A DNA stretch of 64,000 nt. Source: Patulibacter sp040675535 (lineage in GTDB: Bacteria; Actinomycetota; Thermoleophilia; Solirubrobacterales; Solirubrobacteraceae). The position numbers and the translations under genes were made by a program. The stretch spans positions 17,092 to 81,091 of the forward strand of contig NZ_JBFAPC010000004.1 in assembly GCF_040675535.1 (NCBI RefSeq). The letters are read 5' to 3'. How positions within the stretch are numbered: the stretch's first letter is position 1; every line of letters begins with the position of its first letter. The notes under the pieces were generated by a model, which worked only from the letters and a program-made list of their open reading frames with translations, ran no database searches and was not told the DNA's origin. Positions 43,642-52,895 of this stretch are shown here, in pieces.

Positions 43642-45275
43642 CAGGCGTCCTCTCCGGTCGTGATGTCGCGGGTCGGGACCGGCGCCGCCGGGCCGCCGGC
43701 CTGCTGCTGTTGCTGCTGGCTCTGGCCGACCCAGGCGCTGTCCCAGCGGACCTCCGGGAGCGAGGGCAGCAGCCGCTCGCCCTGCGCGGGCTGGTCGGCG
43801 GCCTCCGGATCGGGCTCGGGCGAGTCGGACTCGAGCACCCAGGTGTCCTTGGAGCCGCCGCCCATGGAGGAGTTGACGAGCATCGAGCCCGGCGTCATCG
43901 CCACGCGGGTCAGGCCGCCCGGGATCACGCGGATCGTCTCGCCGAAGACGGCGAACGGCCGCAGGTCGACGTGGCGCGGGGAGAGGCTGCCGTCCTCCTG
44001 GACGGTCGGGACGGTCGAGAGCTTCACGACCTCCTGGCCGATCCACTTGGCCGGGTTGACCATGACGTCCTTGCGCAGCTGGTCGAGCTCCGCCTTCGTG
44101 GCGTGCGGGCCGATGACGACGCCCTTGCCGCCGGACTCGCTCGTCGGCTTGACCACGAGCTCCGAGAGGTGGTCCATGACGTGGGCCAGATCGTCGGGGC
44201 GGTCCATGCGGTAGGTCGGGACGTTCTGCAGGATCGGCTCCTCCCCCAGATAGAACCGGATCATGTCCGGGACGTAGGGGTAGATCGCCTTATCGTCCGC
44301 GACGCCGGTGCCGAAGGCGTTGGCCACCGCGACCGTGCCGGAGCGGTAGGCGCGCAGCAGACCCGGGACGCCGATGACGGAGTCGGGACGGAAGTCCAGC
44401 GGGTCGCAGAACTCGTCGTCGAGGCGCCGGTAGATGGCGTGGACGCGCTCGAGGCCGCGGGTCGTCCGCATGTAGCAGACGTCCCCGCGCACGACGAGGT
44501 CCGACGCCTGCACGAGCTCGACGCCCATCTGGTGCGCGAGGAACGCGTGCTCGAAGTAGGCGGGGTTCAGCGGGCCCGGGGTCCAGACCACGACGGTGGC
44601 CTCGCCCTCGTCGGCCGGCGCGACCGCGCGCAGGGCCTCGAGCAGGACCTGCGGGTAGTGGTCGACCGGCCGGACGCGGTAGCCCGAGAACAGGCGCGGC
44701 GCCAAACGGGTCATCGCCTGGCGGTTGGCCAGGACGTAGGAGATGCCCGACGGGGTGCGGACGTTGTCCTCGAGCACGCGCCAGGTGCCGTCGGAGTCGC
44801 GGACGAGGTCGAGGCCCGCGATGTGGGTGTAGACGCCGCCGGGGGGCCGGACGCCGTCGACCTGGCGGGCGAAGTGCGAGCGCGAGACGATCAGGCGCCA
44901 CGGGATCAGGCCCTCGCGGACGATCTCGCGGCCGTGGTAGACGTCGTCGATGAACTGGTTCAGCGCGCGGATGCGCTGGGCCAGGCCGCGCTTGATCGTC
45001 GACCACTCGTCGGCGTCGATGACGCGCGGGACGAGGTCGAGCGGGAACGGCCGGTCGACGGCCTGCCCGTCCGGGCCGATCGTGTCGAAGGTGATGCCCG
45101 CCTGGATGAAGTTGGCGTCCCGCCTCCGTCCCAGGGCGGAGAGCTGCTCGGGTTCGAGCGCACCCACCGCCTCCATGAGCTGGGTGACGTGGTCGCGGGG
45201 GGCTCCGGAGGCCTTCACGGCCTCGTCGTAGATCCCCTCGGGGCCCTTGTACGACAGAGACGGTCCCTTCGGCAT
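43641..45275 (-). CDS. circularly permuted ATP-grasp family protein
   Basis: A 544-residue protein of the CP-ATP-grasp type 2 family (formerly DUF404/DUF407). Visible segments are RVIDADEWSTIKRGLAQRIR, RVLEDNVRTPSGISYVLANR and the lysine/glycine loop VKPTSESGGKGVVIG, where ATP would bind. A glutamine-rich C-terminus follows. The family is predicted to form amide bonds between a carboxylate and an amine in a small peptide. I start at the ATG at 45275 (MPKGPSLSYKGPEGIYDEA). It is the first gene of the triad. Confidence 0.92.
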   Translation of the reverse strand: MPKGPSLSYKGPEGIYDEAVKASGAPRDHVTQLMEAVGALEPEQLSALGRRRDANFIQAGITFDTIGPDGQAVDRPFPLDLVPRVIDADEWSTIKRGLAQRIRALNQFIDDVYHGREIVREGLIPWRLIVSRSHFARQVDGVRPPGGVYTHIAGLDLVRDSDGTWRVLEDNVRTPSGISYVLANRQAMTRLAPRLFSGYRVRPVDHYPQVLLEALRAVAPADEGEATVVVWTPGPLNPAYFEHAFLAHQMGVELVQASDLVVRGDVCYMRTTRGLERVHAIYRRLDDEFCDPLDFRPDSVIGVPGLLRAYRSGTVAVANAFGTGVADDKAIYPYVPDMIRFYLGEEPILQNVPTYRMDRPDDLAHVMDHLSELVVKPTSESGGKGVVIGPHATKAELDQLRKDVMVNPAKWIGQEVVKLSTVPTVQEDGSLSPRHVDLRPFAVFGETIRVIPGGLTRVAMTPGSMLVNSSMGGGSKDTWVLESDSPEPDPEAADQPAQGERLLPSLPEVRWDSAWVGQSQQQQQQAGGPAAPVPTRDITTGEDA

Positions 45276-45501
45276 CCCGGACGACACTAACGGGCTCGAG
45301 GGCCCCGGCCGTTGCGCCCCCCGGCCAGCGGCGGGACGGGCGGATGCGACGCCGGGAGCACCGACCACAGGGGCGAATGAGGTGTCTCCGGGCCGGGTAG
45401 GGAGGCGCGTCGCGCGGGGCCGGTCGACCGGCGGCTGCGGTCGGCGGTCCGCGGCTCCGTCCGCCACGCGGTGAACGGCGTCCCCGCGGTGCCCGGCGGG
45501 C

Positions 45502-47139
45502 TCAGTCCCCGTCGTGCCGCGGGACCATCACGTCGGTCGACTCGACCCGGCCCCGGAGGGTCTCCTCGTGGTCGCGGACCCAGCGGGCGCGCTCGTCCTC
45601 GGAGGCCCGCGCGACGAGCCTGCCGGCCGCGGCGGTCATCGCGGCCGTGTCCTTGGCGACCTCCGTCAGGCGGGCCGCCTCGTTGATCGGGTCGCCGATG
45701 ACCGTGTACTCCAGCCGCTGCTCGGTGCCGACGTAGCCGGCGACGGCGACGCCGCCGCTGACGCCGACCCCGGCGCGCAGCTCGGGCACCCGCTCGCGCA
45801 GCCGCTCGGCGAGGATGCGCGCCGCGCGCAGGGCCCGGTCGGGGGCGTCGTCCTGCGCGACGGGGGCGCCGAAGACGACCAGCGCGGCGTCGCCCTGGAA
45901 CTTGTTGACCCAGCCGCCGTGCTCGTCGACGGTCTCGACGACGACGGCGAAGAAGCGGTTGAGCGCCGAGACGACCTCGTCCGGCGAGCGCTCGGCGGCC
46001 AGGGTCGTCGAGCCGACGATGTCGACGAACAGCGCGCAGACCTCGCGCGCCTCGCCGCCCAGGCGGACCTCCTGGTCCAGCGCGACGCGCGCGACGTCCT
46101 CCCCCACGTGCCGGCCGAACAGGTCGCGCAGCCGGGCGCGGTCCTGGAGGTCGGTCGCCATGCGGTTGAAGCCGTCCTGCAGCCGGCCGAGGTCGCTGGC
46201 GTCGTAGACGGGGATCCGGGCGTCGAGGCCGCCGCGGCGGACCTCCTCCATCCCGCGGCGCACCGTCCGCACCGGGTCGGCGACGGCGCGCGCGGCCAGC
46301 AGCTCCACGGCGAGCCCGAAGACCAGCGCGACGCCGCCGAGGACGATCATCGCGAGCGCCATCCGGTCGGCGGTGACGCTCTTGTCGTCGATCGTGACGA
46401 GGATGCCGATCAGCACCAGCCCGAAGACCGGCGCGCCGGTCGCCGTCGCCCAGCCGAGCAGCTGCCGGCGGGTGATCCCCGGCAGCACCGATCGGTCCAG
46501 GCCGCCGGCCTGCAGCGCGATCGCCGCGACCGGCCGCAGCAGGCGCTCCGTGACGAGGTAGCCGAAGGCCGCCATCGTCAGGCCCGTCAGCTGCGTGACG
46601 AGGTAGACCCGCAGCGCGAGCAGCGCGGTCGTCGGCCCGTCGGCGTCGGACGTCCAGACGTTGAAGAGCGTGAAGAGGACGGCCGCGAGGGTCCAGGCGG
46701 CGCCGAGCATCACGAGCACCCGGAGCGGGGCGCGCAGCAGCTGCCGGACCTCCTGCGGCCGGGCGTCGCGCTCCAGGCCGATCCAGCGGGTCACCGAGCG
46801 CATCGCCCGCCCCGACCACCAGAGCACCCACGGGATCACGACGAGCATGAAGCCCAGCAGGAACCACGCGTTGCTCGCGAGCGCGTCGCGGGCGGCGTCC
46901 GTCGCCCGGCCCGGGACCACGAAGACGATCAGGAGCATCGTGATGCCCGCGGACACGAAGTTCGCGATCAGGAGGACCGCGACGAGGACCGCGTGCATCA
47001 CCTGCACGACGAAGCCGTCGCTGGAGACGACGCGACGCAGGACGCCGGTCAGCCCGCGCAGGCCGCGGGACGCGCGCCCGGACGGGGCGAGGTCGTCCGG
47101 CGGCGGTGCGTCCGGCGACGTGGTGTGGCGGCCGGGCAC
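45502..47139 (-). CDS. membrane class III adenylate/guanylate cyclase
   Basis: A 545-residue protein with about six membrane helices (roughly 46-76, 92-110, 140-162, 175-198, 230-252, 262-286), then a HAMP-like linker (about 282-335) and a C-terminal cyclase domain. Metal-binding Asp373 (LFVDIVGST) and Asp417 (FQGDAALV) are present, along with LEYTVIGDPINEAARL. It probably makes cAMP; choice of ATP or GTP is uncertain. It starts at a GTG. It may be a separate unit from the triad. Confidence 0.9.
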   Translation of the reverse strand: MPGRHTTSPDAPPPDDLAPSGRASRGLRGLTGVLRRVVSSDGFVVQVMHAVLVAVLLIANFVSAGITMLLIVFVVPGRATDAARDALASNAWFLLGFMLVVIPWVLWWSGRAMRSVTRWIGLERDARPQEVRQLLRAPLRVLVMLGAAWTLAAVLFTLFNVWTSDADGPTTALLALRVYLVTQLTGLTMAAFGYLVTERLLRPVAAIALQAGGLDRSVLPGITRRQLLGWATATGAPVFGLVLIGILVTIDDKSVTADRMALAMIVLGGVALVFGLAVELLAARAVADPVRTVRRGMEEVRRGGLDARIPVYDASDLGRLQDGFNRMATDLQDRARLRDLFGRHVGEDVARVALDQEVRLGGEAREVCALFVDIVGSTTLAAERSPDEVVSALNRFFAVVVETVDEHGGWVNKFQGDAALVVFGAPVAQDDAPDRALRAARILAERLRERVPELRAGVGVSGGVAVAGYVGTEQRLEYTVIGDPINEAARLTEVAKDTAAMTAAAGRLVARASEDERARWVRDHEETLRGRVESTDVMVPRHDGD

Positions 47140-47208
47140 TGCCCGGACCCTACCGGCGGTCGGGACGGATCCGGCGGGCGGCGGACCGTCGTCCGGGGCG
47201 GTGTGGGC

Positions 47209-48672
47209 TCACTGCAGCGCGGACGTCAGCCGCGCGAGGTTGTCGACGACCTTCGACACCGGGTTGCGGCCGAGGTGGGCCTCGAGCGTCAGCTCGGTGC
47301 TGATCGACCGGTAGTGGTCCTCGACCGCGCGCATCTCGTCGGCGAACGTCCGGCCGGAGACGAGCACCGAGAGCTCCATGTTCAGGCCGAAGGAGCGCAT
47401 GTCCATGTTGCTGGAGCCGATCACGGAGATCTCCTCGTCGACCGTCAGGTGCTTGGCGTGGAGGATGTACGGCGCCGGGTACTGGAAGATCCGCACGCCG
47501 GCGCGCAGCAGCACCTCGTAGTACGAGCGCTGGGCGTGGAAGACGAGCGGCTGGTCGCCGATCTCCGACACGAACAGCTCGACGTCGATGCCGCGCTGCG
47601 CCGCGGTGGTCACGGCCTCCAGGAGCGACTCGTCGGGGACGAAGTACGGGCTGGTGATCGAGATCCGGCGCGCGGCGTTGTAGAGCAGCGCGTTGAAGAG
47701 CTTGAGGTTGTTCTCGCCGTCGAACCCCGGGCCGCTCGGGACGACCTGGCACTCCAGCGACGTCAGCGCCTGGCGCGGGTCGACCGGGCCGATCTCGCCG
47801 GCGAGCTCCTCGTCGGTCTCGCTGAACCAGTCCGTCACGAAGAGTGCGTTGACGCCGCCGACGATCGGGCCCTCGAGGCGGACCATCAGCTCCTGCCACT
47901 GCAGGCCGCGCCGGCGGTTGGCCCGTTTGTTGTAGCTGCGGTCGATGAGGTTCTGCGAGCCGACGAACGCGACGTCGCCGTCGACGACCAGGAGCTTGCG
48001 GTGGTTGCGCAGGTCCGGCCGCTGGTAGCGGCCCCGGAGAGGCTGGACGGGCAGCATCGGGTGCCACTCCACGCCGATCCGGCGCAGGTGCCGGAGCGTC
48101 CGGCGGTACTTCGGCGTGCGCCACGAGCCGATGTGGTCGAAGAGCACCTTGACCGCGACGCCGCGGGTGACCGCGCGCTCCAGCGCGTCGAGGAACGGCG
48201 CCGTCGTCGCGTCCGAGGAGAGGATGTAGAACTCGCAGTGGACGTACGTGCTGGCGCCGTCGACCGCGGCGGTCATCGCCGCCAGCGAGCCCTCGTAGTC
48301 CTCGATCAGGCGCGCATGGTTGCCCGTCACCAGGGGCATCGCGCCGAGGTTGCGGTTGAGGCGGACGACCGACGCCAGCCACGGCGGGCCGGGGTCGTCC
48401 TGCGGGACGTCCTCCATGCCCTTCGTGCGCTCGAGGATCATCCGGTTGACCTCGCGCTGCTTGCGGCGCCGGTGCTCGGGCAGCTTCGGGTTGCCGATCA
48501 GCAGGAACGCGATGACCCCGAGGTACGGGATCAGGAAGATCGCCATCAGCCAGGCCATCGCCGAGGCGGGCCGGCGGTTGACCGGGATGATGACGACGGC
48601 GACCAGCCGCACCGCCAGCCCGATCAGGTCGAGCGCGAGGGTGCTGTGGAGGAGGATGCCGGGCAGGTCCAC
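47209..48672 (-). CDS. cls: cardiolipin synthase
   Basis: A phospholipase-D-family enzyme that condenses phosphatidylglycerol. Two HKD motifs are visible: HRKLLVVD (His224, Lys226, Asp231) and HAKHLTVD with GSSNMDMRSFGLN after it. Two membrane helices occupy residues about 5-30 and 38-60. The 487 residues are a typical length. It starts at a GTG and lies between the cyclase and fabI genes. Confidence 0.93.
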   Translation of the reverse strand: MDLPGILLHSTLALDLIGLAVRLVAVVIIPVNRRPASAMAWLMAIFLIPYLGVIAFLLIGNPKLPEHRRRKQREVNRMILERTKGMEDVPQDDPGPPWLASVVRLNRNLGAMPLVTGNHARLIEDYEGSLAAMTAAVDGASTYVHCEFYILSSDATTAPFLDALERAVTRGVAVKVLFDHIGSWRTPKYRRTLRHLRRIGVEWHPMLPVQPLRGRYQRPDLRNHRKLLVVDGDVAFVGSQNLIDRSYNKRANRRRGLQWQELMVRLEGPIVGGVNALFVTDWFSETDEELAGEIGPVDPRQALTSLECQVVPSGPGFDGENNLKLFNALLYNAARRISITSPYFVPDESLLEAVTTAAQRGIDVELFVSEIGDQPLVFHAQRSYYEVLLRAGVRIFQYPAPYILHAKHLTVDEEISVIGSSNMDMRSFGLNMELSVLVSGRTFADEMRAVEDHYRSISTELTLEAHLGRNPVSKVVDNLARLTSALQ

Positions 48673-48738
48673 GGCGCCACGCTACTGGGCGCGGGCGCTG
48701 CGCCGGGGCGCCCCGTGAGGCCCGGCCCCGCGCCGGAG

Positions 48739-48803
48739 GGACGGGGTCGTCCGTGCACGGCGCCGCCCCGTCCGCGTCCGCGGCCGGGCGGTCGTCCGGC
48801 CGC
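48739..48803 (-). terminator. hairpins after fabI
   Basis: Two inverted repeats lie between the fabI stop and cls: 48780-48803 (GCGGCCGG, 8 bp, loop of eight) and 48739-48773 (GGACGGGG with CCCCGTCC, 8 bp, longer loop). They are likely the end of the fabI transcript. No U-tract is seen. Confidence 0.45.
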
Positions 48804-48832
48804 GGGGGCGGGGGCTCGTCAGTGCGCGAGCG

Positions 48833-49684
48833 TCAGTGCGCGAACTCGTCGTCGCCCGGCGCCGCCGGCGCCGGCGCCCCGTGGCCGACCGGGCCCGACG
48901 CGTGCACGCCGCCGTCGACGTGCAGGATCTCACCGGAGATCGCGCGGGCGAGCGGCGAGAGCAGGAACAGCACCGCGTCGGCGGTCGGCGTCGGGTCGGT
49001 GCCGTCCCAACCCAGCGGCGCGGCCTCGTCCCAGCCGTCGGCGAGGAGCGAGAAGCCCGGGATGCCGCGGGCGGCGATCGTGCCGAGCGGGCCGGCGGAG
49101 ACCAGGTTGGAGCGCACGCCGTGCGGGCCGGCGTAGCGCGCCAGGTAGCGCGACGTGGCCTCCAGCGCGGCCTTCGCGACGCCCATCCAGTCGTAGATCG
49201 GCCAGGCGACCTGCGCGTCGAAGTCGAGGCCCACGACGGAGCCGCCGTGCTCGGACTTCGAGAGCGCCGGCAGCAGCGCGGCGGCGAGCGCCTTCAGCGA
49301 GAACGCCGAGGTCTCGAACGCGGTCTTCGCGCTCTCGGCCGGCGTGTCCAGGAAGTTGCCGCCCAGCGCGTCGGACGGCGCGAACGCGATCGCGTGCAGC
49401 ACGCCGTCGAGTCGCCCGTCCCAGCGCTCGTCGATCTCCTTGGCGATCGCGGCGAGGTCCTCGGGCTTGTTGACGTCGAGCTCGAGCACGTCGACGGGCG
49501 TCGGCAGCGCCTTCGCGGCGCGGTCCGTCAGGCGCTTGGGCCGGCCGAAGCCGGTCAGGAGGACCTCGGCGCCGGCCTCCTGCGCACGCGCGGCGACGTG
49601 CCAGGCGATGGAGTCCTTCGTGATCACGCCGGTGATCAGGAGACGCTGGCCGGCCAGCAGGCCGGAGGGCACGGGAACGGTCAC
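48833..49684 (-). CDS. fabI: enoyl-ACP reductase, InhA-like FabI
   Basis: It reduces trans-2-enoyl-ACP with NADH in the last step of each elongation cycle. The N-terminus GLLAGQRLLITGVITKDSIA and the core VGLDFDAQVAWPIYDWMGVA with Tyr164 and Lys171 are InhA-like, followed by GVRSNLVSAGPLGTIAA. The position equivalent to InhA Ser94 is alanine here (VLHAIAF, residue 98). It is 283 residues, starts at a GTG with GAGGT upstream, and lies 91 bases after the carboxyltransferase gene. The last 20 residues are Ala/Pro-rich. Confidence 0.95.
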   Translation of the reverse strand: MTVPVPSGLLAGQRLLITGVITKDSIAWHVAARAQEAGAEVLLTGFGRPKRLTDRAAKALPTPVDVLELDVNKPEDLAAIAKEIDERWDGRLDGVLHAIAFAPSDALGGNFLDTPAESAKTAFETSAFSLKALAAALLPALSKSEHGGSVVGLDFDAQVAWPIYDWMGVAKAALEATSRYLARYAGPHGVRSNLVSAGPLGTIAARGIPGFSLLADGWDEAAPLGWDGTDPTPTADAVLFLLSPLARAISGEILHVDGGVHASGPVGHGAPAPAAPGDDEFAH

Positions 49685-49775
49685 GGGCGGTACCTCGAGG
49701 TCGTGGGGAAGGGGTCCCGGCCCCGGCCCGCGGCGGCCACCGTGCGGCGGCGTCCGCGGGCAGGGAGCGGGGTGC

Positions 49776-51293
49776 TCAGATCGGGAAGTTGCGGGAGCGT
49801 TGCTCGCGCTCCGACGGGCGGCGCAGCGAGCTGAGCGCCCACACGAGTCGGTCGCGCGTGGCGGCCGGCTCGATGACCTCGTCGACGATGCCCAGCTGGG
49901 CGGCGCCCTCGGCCGTCAGGTGCTCCTCGGCGTACTCCGCGCCGAGGCGCTGCTTCTCGGCGAGCGGGTCGTCGGCGGCCGCGATCTTGCGGCGCTCGAT
50001 GATGCCGACGGCCTGCTCCGGACCCATCACGCCGATCTGCGCGGTGGGCCAGGCGAGGACGAGGGTCGCGCCCAGCGCGCGGGAGTTCATCGCGATCTGC
50101 GCGCCGCCGAAGGCCTTGCGCAGGACGACGGTGACCTTCGGGACGTCGGCCTCGGCGAACGCGTGCACGAGCTTGGCGCCGTGGCGGATGACCGCGCCGC
50201 CCTCCTGCTCGCTGCCGGGCATGAAGCCGGGCGTGTCGACGAGGACGGCCAGCGGCACCCCGAAGAGGTGGCACCAGCGGACGAAGCGGGCGGCCTTCTG
50301 GCCGGACTCGGCGTCCAGCGTGCCGGCCATGACCTTCGGCTGGTTGGCGACGATGCCGACCGTCCGGCCGTCGATCCGCGCCAGGGCGGTGACGACGCTC
50401 GGGGCCCAGGCCTCGGAGATCTCCATGATCCGGCCGCCGTCGACGACGGAGCGGGCGACGTCGCGGACGTCGTAGCCGCGGCGCTGCTCGGTCGGCACGT
50501 GGATCGACGGGTCGAACGCGGGGGCCGGGACGGGGCGGGCGCGGGGCGCCTCCTCGCCGGAGCGCTGCGGCAGGTAGCCGAGCAGCTCGCGGGTCATGCG
50601 GACGGCCGCGTCGTCGTCGTCGGCCACGAGGTGGCAGACGCCGTTCTTCTTCTGGACGTCGGGGCCGCCGAGGTCCTCGGCGGAGACATCCTCGCCGGTG
50701 ACCTCGCGGACGACGCCCGGGCCGGTCAGGAACATCCGCGCGCGGCGGGTCATGATCGTGATGTCGGTCAGCGCCGGCGCGTAGGCGCCGCCGCCGGCAC
50801 AGACGCCGCAGACCACGGAGATCAGCGGGACCTTGCCCGAGAGCTTCGTCAGCGCGGCGAAGATGCGGCCGTAGCCGGCCAGGGCCTCGAGGCCCTCCTG
50901 CAGGCGGGCGCCGGCCGAGGAGATGAAGCCGACCACCGGCATGCCGGCGTCGCCGGCCATCTCCAGCAGCCGGACGATCGTCTCGGCGTGCCGGGCGCCG
51001 AGGCTGCCGCCCAGGAGCGCCGGGTCCTCGGAGAAGACGGCGACCGAGCGGCCGCCGACGGTCCCGACGCCGGCGAGCACGCCGTCGCCGGGCGTCGCGC
51101 GGTCGCCGAGGGTCGGCGAGAGCACCGCGGTGCGCATCAGGCGCAGCGAGCCGGGGTCGCAGAGCGTCTCCAGCCGCTGCAGGGGCGTCAGGTCGCCTTG
51201 TCCGACGCTCGCCGCAGCCGCCTTCACGGGTGCGGTGGCGGGGGATCCGGCGGCGTTCTGACGCGTCGATGCGGTCGCGGTGCGGGGGGTCAT
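49776..51293 (-). CDS. acetyl/propionyl-CoA carboxylase carboxyltransferase, beta type
   Basis: A 505-residue biotin-dependent carboxyltransferase with the duplicated crotonase fold. The N-half has GVLAGVGTVGGRSVAVFSED, GFISSAGARLQEGLEALAGY and VCGVCAGGGAYAPALTD. The C-half has VDTPGFMPGSEQEGGAVIRH and KAFGGAQIAMNSRALGA. It resembles AccD/PccB proteins. In the fatty-acid cluster it most likely supplies malonyl-CoA; a separate biotin-carboxylase/carrier partner is not in the window. The ATG overlaps the fabF stop as ATGA. The first 35 residues are extra and Ala/Thr-rich. Confidence 0.92.
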   Translation of the reverse strand: MTPRTATASTRQNAAGSPATAPVKAAAASVGQGDLTPLQRLETLCDPGSLRLMRTAVLSPTLGDRATPGDGVLAGVGTVGGRSVAVFSEDPALLGGSLGARHAETIVRLLEMAGDAGMPVVGFISSAGARLQEGLEALAGYGRIFAALTKLSGKVPLISVVCGVCAGGGAYAPALTDITIMTRRARMFLTGPGVVREVTGEDVSAEDLGGPDVQKKNGVCHLVADDDDAAVRMTRELLGYLPQRSGEEAPRARPVPAPAFDPSIHVPTEQRRGYDVRDVARSVVDGGRIMEISEAWAPSVVTALARIDGRTVGIVANQPKVMAGTLDAESGQKAARFVRWCHLFGVPLAVLVDTPGFMPGSEQEGGAVIRHGAKLVHAFAEADVPKVTVVLRKAFGGAQIAMNSRALGATLVLAWPTAQIGVMGPEQAVGIIERRKIAAADDPLAEKQRLGAEYAEEHLTAEGAAQLGIVDEVIEPAATRDRLVWALSSLRRPSEREQRSRNFPI

Positions 51294-52498
51294 GCGGCGC
51301 CTCCTAGGACGATGCAGGCGTTGTGGCCACCGAACCCGAAGGAGGTCGACAGCGCGTGAGGGGCCCTGCCCGGCGTCTCGCGCAGCGGCGTCGGCTTCCC
51401 GATCACGTGGAGCAGGTCGAGCTCCGGATCGGGGACGTCGAGGTTGAGCGTGGGCGGAGCGACGCGGTCCCGGAGGGCCAGGACCGTCGCGACGGCCTCG
51501 ATCGCCCCTGCGGCGCCGAGGGAGTGGCCGATCGCCGACTTGAGGCTGGAGATCGGGGTCTTCGACAGGTGGTCGCCGAGCGCGATCCGCATGGCGCCGG
51601 TCTCCGACCGGTCGTTCAGCGGCGTGCCGGTGCCGTGGGCGTTGACGTAGTCGACGTCCTCGGCGGCGATCCCCGCGTCCGCCAGCGCCTGGATCACGGC
51701 GCGGGAGGCGCCGGAGCCGTCGGGCGTGGGAGCGGTGAGGTGGTGGGCGTCCTGCGACGAGCCGACGCCCTCGAGGAAGCCGAGGATCGTCGCGCCGCGC
51801 TCGCGGGCGAGGTCCTCGCGCTCGATGACGAGGACGGCGGCGCCCTCGGCGAGGACGAAGCCGTCGCGGTCCCGGTGGAACGGACGCGACTGGCCGGTCG
51901 GCGAGAGGGCGTCCATCGCGCCGAAGCCGGCGCGGGCGAGGTCGACGATCGCGGCCTCGGTGCCGCCGACGACGACGGCGTCGACGGTGCCGGCGCGCAG
52001 CTCGCGCAGGCCGGAGCCGATGGCGTGGGCGCCGGCGGCGCAGGCGGAGACGGTGCCCCAGCTCGGGCCGAGGAGGCCGTGGCGGAGGGCGATCTGCCCC
52101 GTCGGGCCGTTGGCCATCAGGAGCGGGATCGCGAGCGGCGACACGGGCTTGCCCTGCAGGAGGGCGGCGTGGTTCTGCGTCAGCGTGATGAAGCCGCCGA
52201 TGCCGGAGCCGATGATGCTGCCGATGCGCTCGGGCGCGTAGGGCAGCTCGCCGGCGCGCGGGGCGCCCCAGCCGGCCTGGAGGAGCGCCTCGTCACCGGC
52301 GGCCAGCAGCAGCTGGCTCGAGCGGTCGGCGCGGCGCGCCTCCTTCTTCGTCAGGTGATCGGTGACGACGAAGTCGCGGCACGCGCCCTCGCCGTCCTCG
52401 ATGCCCGACCGGCCGGCGGTCCACCCGCCGTACAGGGCGTCGGCGCCGATCCCCAGCGGGGTGACGGCGCCGATGCCCGTGATCGCCGCGCGGGTCAC
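51290..52498 (-). CDS. fabF: 3-oxoacyl-ACP synthase II
   Basis: A condensing enzyme that extends acyl-ACP with malonyl-ACP. Catalytic residues are visible: Cys153 (VSACAAGAHAIG), His288 (NAHGTGTPLND), Lys320 and His325 (KSAIGHSLGAAGAIE). The 402 residues are close to standard. The GTG start overlaps the acpP stop as GTGA. Confidence 0.97.
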   Translation of the reverse strand: MTRAAITGIGAVTPLGIGADALYGGWTAGRSGIEDGEGACRDFVVTDHLTKKEARRADRSSQLLLAAGDEALLQAGWGAPRAGELPYAPERIGSIIGSGIGGFITLTQNHAALLQGKPVSPLAIPLLMANGPTGQIALRHGLLGPSWGTVSACAAGAHAIGSGLRELRAGTVDAVVVGGTEAAIVDLARAGFGAMDALSPTGQSRPFHRDRDGFVLAEGAAVLVIEREDLARERGATILGFLEGVGSSQDAHHLTAPTPDGSGASRAVIQALADAGIAAEDVDYVNAHGTGTPLNDRSETGAMRIALGDHLSKTPISSLKSAIGHSLGAAGAIEAVATVLALRDRVAPPTLNLDVPDPELDLLHVIGKPTPLRETPGRAPHALSTSFGFGGHNACIVLGGAA

Positions 52499-52743
52499 TG
52501 TGCGGCGCGCTCCGTGATCAGGTTCACGGCGTCTTCGACGGTGCGCAGCTTGGCGACGTCCTCGCCCTGCAGCTTCACCCCGTACTGCTCCTCGACGATC
52601 TGCGACAGCTCCGCCAGGTCGAGGGAGTCGACGTCGAGATCCTCGAACGTCGCGGTCGGGCTGAGGGCATCGGCCTCGGCGCCCAGCTCCTCGAGGGAGC
52701 TCAGGACGAGCGTCTCGACGGCTTCACGGGTGGGGGTAGACAC
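52495..52743 (-). CDS. acpP: acyl carrier protein
   Basis: An 82-residue acidic four-helix protein. Ser40 in DLDVDSLDLAELSQIVEE is the phosphopantetheine attachment site. It starts at a GTG with GGAGAG nine bases upstream. It begins the acpP-fabF-carboxyltransferase unit, separated from fabG by a hairpin and a possible promoter or operator region. Confidence 0.96.
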   Translation of the reverse strand: MSTPTREAVETLVLSSLEELGAEADALSPTATFEDLDVDSLDLAELSQIVEEQYGVKLQGEDVAKLRTVEDAVNLITERAAQ

Positions 52744-52816
52744 GGTGGTGGTCTCTCCGGGGTTGTGGTTCAGGCACTGCGTACTGCGGGGAAGAGCTGG
52801 TACTTCATGACTACAC

Positions 52817-52892
52817 GGGTCGCACGAAAGGGGTACGGGCGACCCTGGGCCAGACCGCCGACCGGGGGGGTCATCCCCGCCGGACGGCGGGG
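52817..52892 (-). promoter_or_regulatory. fabG-acpP intergenic signals
   Basis: A 7-bp hairpin (CCCCGCC, loop GGAC) at 52875-52892 lies just after fabG and may terminate it. A 7-bp inverted repeat (GGGTCGC with GCGACCC, 52817-52845) follows on the acpP side and could be an operator. A TGTAGTCAT sequence on the minus strand near 52810 is a weak -10. These show acpP is probably a separate transcript. Confidence 0.4.
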
Positions 52893-52895
52893 CGA

